Positions 45,091 to 55,428 of a stretch of 64,000 nt of DNA are shown here, piece after piece. The DNA is taken from assembly GCF_010748935.1 (NCBI RefSeq), contig NZ_CP048796.1:2917001-2981000 (forward strand), read 5' to 3'. A program made the position numbers and the translations under genes. Under the pieces are notes generated by a model. That model worked only from the letters and a program-made list of their open reading frames with translations, was not told the origin of the DNA and did not search any database. Source of the DNA: Providencia vermicola (GTDB lineage Bacteria; Pseudomonadota; Gammaproteobacteria; Enterobacterales; Enterobacteriaceae). The number at the start of each line of letters is the position of its first letter. The stretch's first letter is position 1.

Positions 45091-46344
45091 TTATTGCGCT
45101 AATGCAGATTGCATCACTTTTTGAAAATCTTCCCAAGAACAATAACCGTTCTTATCGATAGGGCAATTTTTCATAGATAACGTGACGTGTTTAGGTGGGG
45201 TTTCTAAAGAAAGGTAGCTATTATCTCTAAGTTGATCTGCTGTTTGATAAACATATTCCACCTTCACATAATCTTTATTATCACTCTTATCATGCCAACG
45301 TTGGAAAACTAATTTTCCACCAATTGGGGTATATTCATATTGCTCTGGCAATTGGTACGGATTGAAATCCATGGCTGACATTAAGGAAGCAATATTTGAA
45401 TCATGACCAACCAGCATAATAAATTTTGCCGTTTCTCCTTTATCGACAGAAACGAAGCCTTTATTAATGTAATTTAATAAAGGATGAGCAACATTTTTAG
45501 CAATTAATTTAGGAGAGAATAAAGTTTCCTGATAGCCATTTTTTAACGTGTTTAGCTTACGCCATTTATCTGCTGTATTTACCATTCCCCATGCAACTTG
45601 TTTTTCTGGGAACCCTTCATAATATTGCAAATCGATCGCATCGACTGCTGAGTTCGCAATTTTAAGCGCCCCAGCTACACCTGGCTCTTTATTAGCCTCA
45701 ATAATAAAACGATTATCTTGTGATGAAAGTTCACACAGCTTATCCGTTTTACATTTTGGCGAGTTTTTAATATCAAGAACAGTATCTAGCTCATCATATC
45801 CTGGTTTCAGGTTGAGCTGTTTTAAATGCTCTTCCATCGCTAATAAGGCTTTTTGCTTAAACTCAGAGCTATCGTTAGTAATAATAGGATTAAAGACGGG
45901 ATCCATGGTGCCAATTTCAGGTTGATGATGAATTTTCACAGTACAACCGGGAAATGCACCCGCGGTGAAAAATTGTGCTGTCGCAATTGTTCTTTGCAAG
46001 CTATTTGTATAAACAAATAATTCTTCATTACTCGTTGGGCATAATTCATCGGCGAGTAACTTCTTTTCATCCGCCCATTCCCGAAAATAATGCCCCATAT
46101 AAACTTCAAGTGCGCCGCCTTTTGTCGTTAAATACCCACTCTTCGCATCCCATGCAGGCCACTTTTTATCGGTAACTTCCGTTAAGATCCCCGTATTAAC
46201 AATAGGTGTTCGTAAATTATGGCGACTTAATAATAATACTTGGTCGAGTTGCATATTTTCAGCATTATCGGTATTTGCAAATGCAGGAGCGATTGGCGCC
46301 AATAGTGCAGCAGATAAACAGAGTGTTAAAACCTTATATTTCAT
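45091..46344 (-). CDS. agp: Periplasmic glucose-1-phosphatase Agp
   Basis: Agp is a histidine acid phosphatase that cleaves glucose-1-phosphate (and, in E. coli, phytate) in the periplasm. The 417 residues (E. coli 413) begin with a Sec signal (1-23, PAFA) and the catalytic RHNLRTP motif with His42. The proton donor HD is in LVGHDSN near the end. Cysteines are spaced as in secreted family members. I start at the ATG at 46344, behind AGGGG; the frame continues 15 codons upstream without a signal-like start. Confidence 0.93.
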   Translation of the reverse strand: MKYKVLTLCLSAALLAPIAPAFANTDNAENMQLDQVLLLSRHNLRTPIVNTGILTEVTDKKWPAWDAKSGYLTTKGGALEVYMGHYFREWADEKKLLADELCPTSNEELFVYTNSLQRTIATAQFFTAGAFPGCTVKIHHQPEIGTMDPVFNPIITNDSSEFKQKALLAMEEHLKQLNLKPGYDELDTVLDIKNSPKCKTDKLCELSSQDNRFIIEANKEPGVAGALKIANSAVDAIDLQYYEGFPEKQVAWGMVNTADKWRKLNTLKNGYQETLFSPKLIAKNVAHPLLNYINKGFVSVDKGETAKFIMLVGHDSNIASLMSAMDFNPYQLPEQYEYTPIGGKLVFQRWHDKSDNKDYVKVEYVYQTADQLRDNSYLSLETPPKHVTLSMKNCPIDKNGYCSWEDFQKVMQSALAQ

Positions 46345-46653
46345 CGAAATACCCCTACCATTTTGTTGTTGTATTTTGTCGCATGACATTAATTTATTGT
46401 AAAATAAATAACTTATTCCTATTTCTAGTTGAATTTACTGCTATCTTATAATGAAGTAACTGACTTTTTTTTCTGCGATTAATATCTCAAAAACAGACTT
46501 CACTACGAAATAAGAACTAAGCGAGGTCATTAATGGCTATTTATTGTTATAATCGCTTCAACCAAGAATATTAGCGAAACCCTATAAAGGCATGGTTGAT
46601 ATTAACCGCAACGACTGACAATATTCTATTCACCAAATTAGGAGTTTACTCCG
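46345..46653. other. Divergent region between agp and a GNAT gene
   Basis: 309 AT-rich bases, no gene seen. It should contain the promoters of agp and the GNAT gene at 46654. I recognised no operator. Confidence 0.45.
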
Positions 46654-47094
46654 ATGAGAATTCAAGCCGCTACCCCATCACAATACAATGAAATTATTGA
46701 TGTCTGGGAGTCATCCGTCAGAGCAACACACGATTTTTTACCTGAAGCAACGTTACAGAAATTAAAAGTCGCCATCTATAAAGAGTATTTACCGCAACTC
46801 TCAGTCTATGTTGCGGTTACTGAAGATAATAAAATAACTGGGTTTATCGGTGTTGACCAAAATAAACTAGAGATGCTATTTATTTCACAATCTCATCGAG
46901 GTTCAGGGATCGGCAAACAATTACTTCGTTTTGCTATTGAGCAACTCGCAATTACTGACGTTGATGTGAATGAGCAAAATCCACAGGCCATTGGTTTTTA
47001 CCAGCATATGGGATTTAGGCAATTTGCACGCTCAGAAAAAGATGGTGAAGGTAATCCCTTCCCCATTCTTCATCTGAGGCTACACACAAAATAA
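46654..47094 (+). CDS. GNAT acetyltransferase, YjaB-like
   Basis: The 146-residue GNAT resembles E. coli YjaB: ESSVRATHDFLPE at the start, the acetyl-CoA loop SQSHRGSGIGKQLLRFA (R-G-S-G-I-G) and DVNEQNPQAIGFYQHMGFRQ, the standard asparagine-tyrosine acceptor end. The substrate is unknown. It starts a two-gene run: the next GNAT begins 14 bases after its stop. Confidence 0.85.
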   Translation: MRIQAATPSQYNEIIDVWESSVRATHDFLPEATLQKLKVAIYKEYLPQLSVYVAVTEDNKITGFIGVDQNKLEMLFISQSHRGSGIGKQLLRFAIEQLAITDVDVNEQNPQAIGFYQHMGFRQFARSEKDGEGNPFPILHLRLHTK

Positions 47095-47108
47095 TATAAG
47101 GCTTTTAT

Positions 47109-47663
47109 ATGTCAATTATTACACTTGAAACTCCCCGCTTACTTCTACGTGGCTGGACTGAACAAGACAAAGCGCTGTTTTTTGAAATGAATAGTTCCCC
47201 TGAAGTCATGCGTTATTTTCCTTTCGTATTAAATAAATCACAAAGCGATCACTTTATGGATACGATTATGGCGCGATTTGCCAGCCAAGGAGGATGGGGA
47301 TTGTGGGCTGTTGAATTAAAGTCGACACATGAATTAATTGGTTTTGTTGGTCTAAATATTCCCGAATATCAATTTCCTTTCTCGCCGTGTACCGAAATTG
47401 GATGGCGATTACGTCCTCAATATTGGCGACAAGGTTATACCATTGAAGCGGCTCAAGCTGCAATTCAGTTTGCTTTTAATCAACTGAAATTAAATGAGAT
47501 CGTTGCTTTCACCGCGGTCGCTAACACACCTTCTGAGGGCGTGATGAAAAAATTGGGCATGACGAAAGACCCTGAAAACTTTGCTCATCCCGCCCTCCCT
47601 GAAGGCCATTGGCTACAAGAGCATGTATTATATCGTCTACAAAACCCTTATTTATCAAATTAA
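47109..47663 (+). CDS. GNAT acetyltransferase, RimJ/RimL-like
   Basis: The 184-residue protein has the RimJ/RimL style: start ITLETPRLLLRGWTEQD, GGWGLWAVELKSTHELIGFVGL, then the acetyl-CoA loop RPQYWRQGYTIEAAQA and ANTPSEGVMKKLGM. It could acetylate a protein N terminus, an amino acid or a small molecule. It follows another GNAT gene by 14 bases and is probably co-transcribed; the pair points to no shared pathway. Confidence 0.85.
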   Translation: MSIITLETPRLLLRGWTEQDKALFFEMNSSPEVMRYFPFVLNKSQSDHFMDTIMARFASQGGWGLWAVELKSTHELIGFVGLNIPEYQFPFSPCTEIGWRLRPQYWRQGYTIEAAQAAIQFAFNQLKLNEIVAFTAVANTPSEGVMKKLGMTKDPENFAHPALPEGHWLQEHVLYRLQNPYLSN

Positions 47664-47670
47664 TCCATCA

Positions 47671-48129
47671 TTATTGGCAAATATCGATCCAAGAACCTTG
47701 AGTAAGTTCTAACATGCGCTGAGGTGAAATACGTAATGCACTGTTAACCGACCCTGCGGCAGGTAGTACCTCAGTATATTGTTGTAGCGATATATCACAA
47801 TATACCGCTAACGCTGAAGGTAAACCAAAAGGACAAACACCCCCAACAGGGTGGCTGGTTAACTCCACCACCTCATCCGCTCTGAGCATTCTTGCTTTCG
47901 AACCGAGAGCCTGTTTGACCTTTTGATTATCCAAACGAGCCTCTCCTGCACACACGACAAGGATAACCTCATTTTTTACTTTTAGTGATAGGGTCTTCGC
48001 TATCTGATTAGGCTCGACATTATGAACAAGTGCGGCTTGCTGAACAGTGGCTGTCACCCCGTCAGTCTCAATAATCTCGATATCAGGAGCATGTTGGGCG
48101 ATAAACTTTCTAACAGATTCTATACTCAT
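47671..48129 (-). CDS. YbaK/EbsC-family aminoacyl-tRNA deacylase
   Basis: A 152-residue single-domain protein of the YbaK/ProXp superfamily, which hydrolyses mischarged aminoacyl-tRNAs. Visible motifs are NQIAKTLSLKV with the conserved Lys, LDNQKVKQALGSKARM and GGVCPFGLPSALAVYCD (the G-x-x-P-F pocket). The tRNA specificity cannot be told. It converges with the upstream GNAT, 7 bases between stops. Confidence 0.83.
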   Translation of the reverse strand: MSIESVRKFIAQHAPDIEIIETDGVTATVQQAALVHNVEPNQIAKTLSLKVKNEVILVVCAGEARLDNQKVKQALGSKARMLRADEVVELTSHPVGGVCPFGLPSALAVYCDISLQQYTEVLPAAGSVNSALRISPQRMLELTQGSWIDICQ

Positions 48130-48284
48130 CGTTGTACTCTTTTGTTATGGTTTGCAAGTGATTATTATTTTTTCGTTTATTGGTTTAGAAATTAAAAAAC
48201 ACCATTAGGTGCCGCAAATTAATGAAAACCACCACCCTAAAATAGGATGATTTTAATGAAAACTTTTCAGAAAATGTGCATTTT

Positions 48285-48965
48285 TTAGCTCTCGGTGCTC
48301 ACATCACAATGATTTGCTGAATAACGGAGAGCATGCTGAATATGATGGTATAATTGGTGAGTTAGCTTATCATACTCAGGTTCTAAGCCTTTTTCATAAG
48401 CTAAAAAAGGCGCTGAATCATTCCATGAGCCCATCCCACCAAAAACCCAAGCACCACAAGCCACATCAAATAAGCATTCACAAAGCATTTCATTATTTTT
48501 AACTGGTTTTAGTAGTTTTTCTGCTTGTGATCTAAAAATAGCGGCAAAACCAGTTTCCCCAATTTGCATTGCTAGCCGTTCAATTTCTTGTAGCGTCTTT
48601 AAAAATGCCTGTTGATTATGTCCTTCATTTTGCAATGACGATATGGATTGTTCCGCCACAGTCTCAATTAAAACTGCATTTTCTCCCGTCCATTCCACAG
48701 TAAACAATTTTACACATACATCACCATCCGCGATGACGATCTGTTGTTGTTGATTGAAATAAACCTGTTTGCTTATCATTCCATCCAGATAATCGCGTAA
48801 TTTATCAAGGAAATATGTAATTTCTACCGTTCTGATAACCTCAACACCCGCTTGGTTACATAATACCCAATGTTTCACATAAGACATTTTTTGCAATAAT
48901 AAAATATCTTTTTCCCGCTTCATTGCCCTCACAAAACAGTACGCAATATATTGATCAGCCCGCAT
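48285..48965 (-). CDS. Uncharacterised cytoplasmic protein
   Basis: I do not recognise this 226-residue protein. It is hydrophilic, with no signal peptide or membrane segment from this start, and has two helical-looking parts: an N-terminal MRADQYIAYCFVRAMKREKD and a C-terminal region with a Cys pair (ECLFDVACGAWVFGGMGSWND). The open frame extends 21 codons further and those are hydrophobic, but they run into the fdn terminator at 49015-49048 and AGGA precedes the ATG at 48965, so this start is preferred. It lies after the fdn operon in the same direction. Confidence 0.55.
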   Translation of the reverse strand: MRADQYIAYCFVRAMKREKDILLLQKMSYVKHWVLCNQAGVEVIRTVEITYFLDKLRDYLDGMISKQVYFNQQQQIVIADGDVCVKLFTVEWTGENAVLIETVAEQSISSLQNEGHNQQAFLKTLQEIERLAMQIGETGFAAIFRSQAEKLLKPVKNNEMLCECLFDVACGAWVFGGMGSWNDSAPFLAYEKGLEPEYDKLTHQLYHHIQHALRYSANHCDVSTES

Positions 48966-49014
48966 TATTTTTCCTATGACAACACTCGTGATAAATAACA
49001 TTAGCAAAAAAACA

Positions 49015-49048
49015 TACAAAAAAGCCACCGCATAAAATGACGGTGGCT
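49015..49048 (-). terminator. Terminator of the fdnGHI operon
   Basis: AGCCACCG (49023-49030) and CGGTGGCT (49041-49048) pair around a 10-base loop, and a T-run follows on the minus strand. It lies 23 bases past the fdnI stop. Confidence 0.88.
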
Positions 49049-49070
49049 CAAATAACGGCAGTTTATAAGC

Positions 49071-49724
49071 TTACGGTTTGTTTTTTTCCGCTTCCGCCTC
49101 TTTCGCTTCAACTTCACGATACCAACGAGGGTGATGTTTTTTCGCCCAACGTCGGCTGACTTTACCTTCTACCATGCCTTTAATCGACCCTTTAACCCAA
49201 AAAGCCATGTACATATGGATCAAAATGGCATGAATTAAGATGATGGCTGCTGCTGCATGAATAAATAAGCTCCAGCGAACCATCCACATTGGGAAGATAT
49301 GCGCAAAATAAGGACGCCATATTATGATGCCAGTCGCTAAGAGTACAAAAATCATACTCATAATGCTCCAAAACATCATTTTTTGCCCAGCGTTATATTT
49401 TCCTACATCCGCTACATGGTGTTCATTACCTTTTAAAACTTCAACGATGTTCTTAATCCAAGGTAAATCCTGTTTATCCGGAATGTTATGTTTCACAAAA
49501 CGGAAAAACATAAACATCAACACCACAAAAATTAATACACCAAAGAAAGGATGCAGAATCCGTCCCATTTGCGGCGTTCCGAAGGTTTCTGTCAGCCATT
49601 GCAATGTTGGGAAAAATAGGGCAATCCCTGACAAAGCAACTAAAAAGAAGCAGATAACCACGGTCCAGTGGCATGCTCGGTCAATAAATTTTGTCCGAAC
49701 AATCATTTTGCTCTTTTTACTCAT
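49071..49724 (-). CDS. fdnI: Formate dehydrogenase-N cytochrome b556 subunit FdnI
   Basis: FdnI passes electrons from FdnH to menaquinone and binds two haems b. The 217-residue protein matches E. coli FdnI (217): [78 protein letters not shown] and [10 protein letters not shown]. The His residues of the four-helix core are in place. The E. coli FdoI form differs at most of these, so this is fdn. The ATG at 49724 overlaps fdnH by 8 bases. Confidence 0.94.
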   Translation of the reverse strand: MSKKSKMIVRTKFIDRACHWTVVICFFLVALSGIALFFPTLQWLTETFGTPQMGRILHPFFGVLIFVVLMFMFFRFVKHNIPDKQDLPWIKNIVEVLKGNEHHVADVGKYNAGQKMMFWSIMSMIFVLLATGIIIWRPYFAHIFPMWMVRWSLFIHAAAAIILIHAILIHMYMAFWVKGSIKGMVEGKVSRRWAKKHHPRWYREVEAKEAEAEKNKP

Positions 49725-50598
49725 GACCATCTTCCTCCTCTTCATCATCCACTTCTTTATTAGGACCAATTCCAACATAGTGGAAAATTAGCCCTGCAAA
49801 AGTGGCAATAAAGCCCACCACTGAAAGTGGTTTTAACACCGCCTTCCACAGGTTAATTGGGGTATCAATTTGCGGATTTTTCGGTAAACCATGATATAAC
49901 TCTGGGTTATCCGCATGTTGTAGCACATACATTACATGAGTACCGCCAACACCTTCTGGATCATAGATCCCCGCATTTTTAAAACCACGTTTTTGTAGCT
50001 TATCAACACGTTCGGAAGCGTACTCCAGCATTTCTCTTTTGGTACCGAAATGGATCGCGCCTGTTGGACAAGTTTTCACACAAGCAGGCTCTTGCCCTAC
50101 AGCAACCCTATCCACACACAGTGTACATTTATAAACACGGTTATCTTTTGGATTTAAACGCGGGATATTGAACGGGCAACCCGCGATACAATACCCACAA
50201 CCAATACAGTGCTCAGATTGAAAGTCCACGATACCATTTGCGTATTGAATGATTGCTCCCGCCGACGGACAGGCTTTTAAACACCCAGGGTCCGTACAAT
50301 GCATGCAACCATCTTTACGAATTAACCACTCTAGCTTGCCATTTTCAGTGGTTTCGCTAAATCGCATCACGGTCCATGATTTCGCGCTCAAATCCATTGG
50401 GTTATCGTAAACACCAACGCAATGACCGACTTCATCACGAATATCGTTCCATTCTGAACACGCAACCTGACAGGCTTTACAACCAATACAGGATGTCACA
50501 TCTATCAGTTTCGCAACTTCAAACTTATCATCACGCGCCTGTGGGGGAGGCGTAATGCTATTGGTCGCGGAACGTTTAATAATGTCTTGAGATTGCAT
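49717..50598 (-). CDS. fdnH: Formate dehydrogenase-N iron-sulfur subunit FdnH
   Basis: FdnH carries electrons from FdnG to FdnI through four 4Fe-4S clusters. The 293 residues contain [46 protein letters not shown] and [26 protein letters not shown] single membrane anchor lies near residue 255-278 ([18 protein letters not shown]), and the end is acidic. It is 12 bases downstream of fdnG and overlaps fdnI. Confidence 0.96.
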   Translation of the reverse strand: MQSQDIIKRSATNSITPPPQARDDKFEVAKLIDVTSCIGCKACQVACSEWNDIRDEVGHCVGVYDNPMDLSAKSWTVMRFSETTENGKLEWLIRKDGCMHCTDPGCLKACPSAGAIIQYANGIVDFQSEHCIGCGYCIAGCPFNIPRLNPKDNRVYKCTLCVDRVAVGQEPACVKTCPTGAIHFGTKREMLEYASERVDKLQKRGFKNAGIYDPEGVGGTHVMYVLQHADNPELYHGLPKNPQIDTPINLWKAVLKPLSVVGFIATFAGLIFHYVGIGPNKEVDDEEEEDGHE

Positions 50599-50610
50599 TC
50601 GTTCCCTCCC

Positions 50611-53600
50611 TTACGCCTTCTCGATATTAACTAAAAACGCTTTATACTCAGGAGTTTGAGAGTTCGCGTCACCAACAGATGGAGTTAATGTATTCGTAAT
50701 AAACCCTTTTTGGGTTGCACCTTCAAAGCCCCAATGGATAGGTAGCCCGACCGTTTCGATCGGTTTGCCATCCACCATTAATGTCTGCAATCGTTGAGTG
50801 ACCACAGCCACCGCTTTAATGAAGCCACGTTTACTGCTGACTTTAACCTTATCGCCATTCACGATGCCTTTCGCTTTTGCCAGAGTTTCGCTAATCTCCA
50901 CAAATTGCTCAGGCTGTACAATCGCATTCAAACGAGCATGCTTAGTCCATGTATGGAAATGTTCAGTTAAACGATAAGTGGTACCGACATAAGGGAATTG
51001 CTCGTGATTTCCGAGGCGTTTTTTATCTTCCTCAAAAATACGTGCTGCTGGGTTTGAAACCACATTCGGGTGCAACGGGTTAGTTCCTAATGGCGTTTCA
51101 AATGGTTCGTAATGCTCAGGGAATGGACCTTCCGCCATTTTATCAATCGCAAACAAACGACCTAAACCTTCCGGTTGCATAATAAATGGTCCAGTTCCTA
51201 CTTCAGGCGCAGAAGCATTGAAGTCAGGAATATCATTACCGACCCATTTTTTGCCATTCCATTCAATCAAGATGCGTTTTTTATCCCATGGCTTACCTTG
51301 TGTATCACAAGAAGCACGGTTATAAATGACGCGACGATTGAGTGGCCATGCCCAAGCCCAGCCTAATGTGTTACCAATGCCAGATGGGTCGCTATTATCA
51401 CGATTTGCCATCTGATTGCCTTTTTCTGTCCAGCTACCTGTATAGATCCAGCAAGATGATGCCGTAGAACCATCATCGCGTAATAACGCAAAAGAACTGA
51501 GTAGCTCGCCTTTTTTCGCTTGCAAATTACCATCCGCATCATAGAGGTCAGCCAATGCAATACCGTTATTTTCCTTGGCTACTTCTTCTGATTCTGGATG
51601 GAATTGACGCTTGTAATCCCAACGCATCTGCATAAGCGGGTCACGACCCTGACCACCTTCTTGCTCATAAAGCTCACGGATTTTATACAAAATGCCGGTT
51701 AGGATTTGACCATCATTACGTGCTTCACCAGGTGCATCTGCGGCTTTCCAGTGCCACTGTAGCCAACGGCCTGAATTAGCGATCGAACCATCTTCCTCAG
51801 CAAAACATGTTGATGGCAAACGGAATACCTCAGTTTGAATGGATGCCGTATCAACATCATTCATTTCACCATGGTTTTGCCAGAAGTTAGCCGTTTCAGT
51901 GACGAGTGGGTCAACAACAATTAAATACTTCAGTTTACTTAAGCAGCTAACCACTTTGTTTTTATCTGGGAATGACGCAACAGGGTTAAAGCCTTGGCAA
52001 ATATAGCCATTGACTTGTTCTTTGCTCATCATGTCAAAATACTTCATCACATCATAAGCTTGATCCCATTTTGGTAACCAGTCATAACCCCATTGGTTAT
52101 CTTTTTGTGCCGCATCACCATAAAAAGACTTCATCAAGCTAACAAAGAATTTTGGATAATTACTCCAATAGTTAACCTGATTGGGTAAAGTGGCTTTTGG
52201 CGTATTCGCGGCCAAATAACTCTCCACCGTCAGCATTTTTTCAGATGGCAAAGTGAGATAGCCAGGTAAGCTAGTCGATAACAAGCCCAAATCGGTAAGA
52301 CCTTGGATGTTTGAGTGTCCACGTAGCGCATTGACTCCGCCACCTGCCATTCCCATGTTACCCAATAGCAATTGGATCATCGCCATTGTGCGAATATTTT
52401 GCGCGCCAACCGTATGTTGGGTCCAACCTAATGCATACAAGAAAGTCGTTGTCCTATCCGCCACACTTGTTGAAGCTAAGATTTCACAAACTTTCAAGAA
52501 GTCATCTTTCGGTGTACCACAAATTTGTTCTACAATTTCAGGTGTATAACGAGAAACATGCTGCTTCAGTAAGTTCCATACACAACGTGGGTTTTGTAGC
52601 GTGTCATCACGTAGTGCGTGACCATTTTCATCAAATTGGTAGTTCCATGTCGTTTTGTCATAAGCACGTTTTTCCGCGTTATAACCACTAAATAAACCAT
52701 CCTCAAAGCTGAAATCATCTCTGACCAACAACGCTGCGTTGGTATAGTGTTGAACATACTCCGCATTAATTTTATTATTTTCAATCAGATATAGCAGAAC
52801 CCCTGATAAAAAAGTAATATCAGTACCTGAGCGAATTGGTATGTAGTGATCGGCCACAGATGCCGTACGAGTGAAACGCGGATCGATCACAATCAGTGTC
52901 GCATCATTGTTATTCTTCGCTTCTATCGCCCAACGGAACCCAACAGGGTGAGCTTCCGCAGCATTTCCGCCCATCACAACAACAACATTCGCATTTTTAA
53001 TATCAACCCAGTGGTTGGTCATCGCACCGCGACCAAATGTTGGAGCAAGACTTGCTACCGTTGGTCCGTGTCAGACACGTGCTTGGTTATCGACGGCTAA
53101 CATGCCGAGGGAACGTGCAAATTTCTGAGTTAACATACCCGTTTCGTTGCTTGCCGCTGATGCACAAAGCATCCCCGTCGATAACCAACGATTTACTGTT
53201 GTACCTTGTTCATTTTTTTCGATGAAATTGGCATCACGATCATCTTTCATTAACCGTGCAATGCGGGTAAAGGCATCATCCCAACTGATGCGTTGCCATT
53301 TATCAGAACCTGGCGCGCGATATTCAGGATAACGTAAGCGGTTTTCACTATGGATATAATCCAGTAGCCCAGCCCCTTTAGGACATAAAGCTCCTCGATT
53401 GACAGGATGATCAGGGTCCCCTTCAACATGGAAAATAGCAGATTTAGCATTCATGGCACCATCGCCCATGCTATAAATTAATAATCCACAACCTACAGAA
53501 CAGTAAGTACAAGTATTACGAGTCTCTTTAGACCTGAGTAATTTATATTCACGTACATTAGCCATTGCCATTGAAGGCATAAAACCTAACGCAGCTACTG

Positions 53601-53658
53601 TCGTACCTGCCATCCCGCCGGCACAGATTTTAAAAAACTTTCTGCGACTGACGTTCAT
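50611..53658 (-). CDS. fdnG: Formate dehydrogenase-N catalytic selenoprotein FdnG
   Basis: FdnG oxidises formate in the periplasm with a molybdopterin and selenocysteine at the metal. The 1015-residue chain is interrupted by an in-frame TGA at 53071-53073, codon 196, in NQARV-U-HGPTVA, exactly the Sec196 position of E. coli FdnG. It must be read as selenocysteine, so a naive search would split the gene. The N terminus is a Tat signal (SRRKFFKICAGG), then CTYCSVGCG binds 4Fe-4S. It heads the operon fdnG-fdnH-fdnI. An FNR-like site lies upstream. Confidence 0.96.
53035..53073 (-). other. Sec codon and SECIS region of fdnG
   Basis: The TGA is followed on the minus strand by a potential hairpin around AGCAAG/CTTGCT, centred about 20 bases downstream, at the place where bacterial SECIS elements lie. 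I can see complementarity but did not fold it. Confidence 0.6.
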
Positions 53659-54069
53659 TGCTTCCCTCTTTATATTTATTGTATAAATCGGAGGGAGAAT
53701 ATCAACGTATGATAATTATATATTGCCTAAAATCAATGAATGTGAAAATAAAAGGTAAATTAATATTAACTGAGTAGTTAATCCTCAATTAAATATACTA
53801 CTAATAGAGTAATATTTTAAAATAATGATACAGATCAAATAACAAGAAAACACATTAAATATAAAAACAAAGTCAGGATCAATTTTTAGCGTATAACACT
53901 TACCTCAATAATAAACGCTTACTTAATTTAAATTAAGTTTTCCTTATCAATATTCACTAAATCATCTCTACTCTGACACGCCTTCTATATTAAAAAAATT
54001 TATTAATAATAAAAAAGCACTCTATTCCCATAACTAAAATTTACATTTTTATGTCAAATTAATTTAACT
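53659..54069. other. fdnG promoter region, AT-rich
   Basis: 411 AT-rich bases between fdnG and ynfA. The FNR-like site (53825-53838) and a TAGTAT (53795-53800, minus strand) are the only signals I can name. NarL heptamers expected from E. coli could not be resolved. Confidence 0.5.
53825..53838 (-). promoter_or_regulatory. FNR-like site upstream of fdnG
   Basis: ATGAT-ACAG-ATCAA matches the FNR consensus TTGAT-N4-ATCAA at 9 of 10. With a -10 TAGTAT at 53795-53800 the start is near 53788, placing the site at about -43, which suits activation under anaerobiosis. Confidence 0.65.
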
Positions 54070-54394
54070 TTATTTCCAACCGCTAATAATAATTCCAGCA
54101 CCAATAAATACCACCAGCGCACCAATCCAATCGGTTGTCGTCAGAGAGACGCCATCCACCACACGTAACCATAATAATGCTGTAGCAATATAAATTCCGC
54201 CATAAGTTGCATAAATTCTGCCGCTAGACTCAGGGTGGAGCGTCAGTAACCACACAAACACCATAAGGCACAGCGCCGCAGGTAATAATACCCATGCACC
54301 AGCTTGTTTTTTCATCCACAAATAAGGGAAATAACAACCTGCAATTTCAGCTAACGCAGTTAAGAAAAACAAACCAATAAATTTTTAATGACAT
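54070..54394 (-). pseudogene. ynfA: ynfA-family membrane protein with an N-terminal frameshift
   Basis: The frame from 54372 (TTG) encodes 100 residues of a four-helix UPF0060/YnfA protein: [41 protein letters not shown] and [12 protein letters not shown]. coli YnfA has 108 residues with an ATG start. Here an ATG at 54394 with a GAGAA ribosome site is in another frame, and removing one base from the five-A run (T-run at 54382-54386) joins it to the protein as [20 protein letters not shown], of length 108. So either a real frameshift, a sequence error, or a TTG start. It lies 30 bases downstream of the LysR gene. Confidence 0.6.
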
Positions 54395-54424
54395 AATAAT
54401 ATTCTCTAACGTAGGGTCTAGGGC

Positions 54425-55330
54425 TCAAACACGAGGAACTTTGATGACTTGATTATTTGACTTTAATAATTCGATACATTCCTGTGCACCGCGTTTTAAT
54501 ACCTGCCCTTTTAAACAAACTATATGAATCGGTAACTCTAATCCATTTGGCGTATTTTTAAACTCTAATCGCTTAAGCGTACCGTGTTTTAACTTATCTT
54601 TAATTAATGAAATTGGTAAGTTACCCCACCCCATTCCGGCTTCAACTAAACCTAATGCCATTGCAAAGTTATCCGTTCGCCAATAATTACTTGCCACAAC
54701 GGCACGAATATCACTCAACTCATGTTCAAAACTGGTTATGACAATCTGCCGAGTTTGAACAAGATCTTCCATATATAAAGAAGATGCCTGTTTAATCGAT
54801 GGATGAGCCGCTGAAATGGTTGCAACCAACAATTCATAACCAATACATTGGAATTGTTCTTGAGCGTTAACAGAAATACCACCAAAGGCAATCGCAAGGT
54901 GTAGGCGGTTCTGGTGTAATAACGACAGAATGTCATCTTGGGGGGCCGTCATTAACTCGACGTGCATTAAAGGATAACGCTGACTCAATGTTTTCAATGA
55001 ATCAAATAATAAATTGGGGTTAATGCCTTCTGCAATCCCGATAGTTAAGATGCTTTCCACCCCTTGTGTTAACTCTCGCGAAAAAACATTTAACTGCCGC
55101 AGATTATCGACAATGGTACGCGCATAAGGCTCTAGAGAAAGGGCCTTTTCAGTAGGCTTAGGTTCTCTAGTATGCCTTTCAAACAGCAAAAAACCCAACT
55201 CAGCTTCCAAATTAGCGATCGCCATACTCACCGCAGAGGGAACTCGATGCAACGCTCTTGCAGCAGCCGAAAATGAGCCTTTCTCCAGTACAGTCAAAAA
55301 GATAGTGAGATTTTCGCTATTAAATGGCAT
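54425..55330 (-). CDS. LysR-family transcriptional regulator
   Basis: The 301-residue protein has a LysR winged helix at about 5-62 (FLTVLEKGSFSAAARALHRVPSAVSMAIANLEAELGFLLF) followed by a periplasmic-binding-like effector domain (about 90-295). It is divergent from a PACE efflux gene with 98 bases between. In Acinetobacter the PACE protein AceI is controlled by the LysR-type AceR encoded beside it, so the same relation is inferred here. Start at the ATG at 55330, with AAAGG six bases upstream; a TTG two codons earlier is in frame. Confidence 0.88.
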   Translation of the reverse strand: MPFNSENLTIFLTVLEKGSFSAAARALHRVPSAVSMAIANLEAELGFLLFERHTREPKPTEKALSLEPYARTIVDNLRQLNVFSRELTQGVESILTIGIAEGINPNLLFDSLKTLSQRYPLMHVELMTAPQDDILSLLHQNRLHLAIAFGGISVNAQEQFQCIGYELLVATISAAHPSIKQASSLYMEDLVQTRQIVITSFEHELSDIRAVVASNYWRTDNFAMALGLVEAGMGWGNLPISLIKDKLKHGTLKRLEFKNTPNGLELPIHIVCLKGQVLKRGAQECIELLKSNNQVIKVPRV

Positions 55331-55374
55331 ATCCAACCTTTCAATTATATTGATATTAGCTGACTTTTATTATC

Positions 55375-55386
55375 ATCAATGTTGAT
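55375..55386. promoter_or_regulatory. Candidate LysR operator ATCAATGTTGAT
   Basis: A perfect ATCAA-TG-TTGAT palindrome lies in the 98-base divergent gap, 42 bases before the PACE start. It has the interrupted dyad form of LysR sites. Low confidence. Confidence 0.35.
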
Positions 55387-55428
55387 TTAATTTACCAGAC
55401 TAAAACACACAGTATGTAGGATAAAAAA

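Noticed and set aside
48966..49028. A 21-residue hydrophobic extension of the unknown protein after fdnI
   Set aside because: It reaches the fdn terminator, lacks a ribosome site and is not needed for the frame.
53071..53073. A nonsense mutation in fdnG
   Set aside because: The TGA is exactly at the Sec196 codon and the flanking protein continues without loss.
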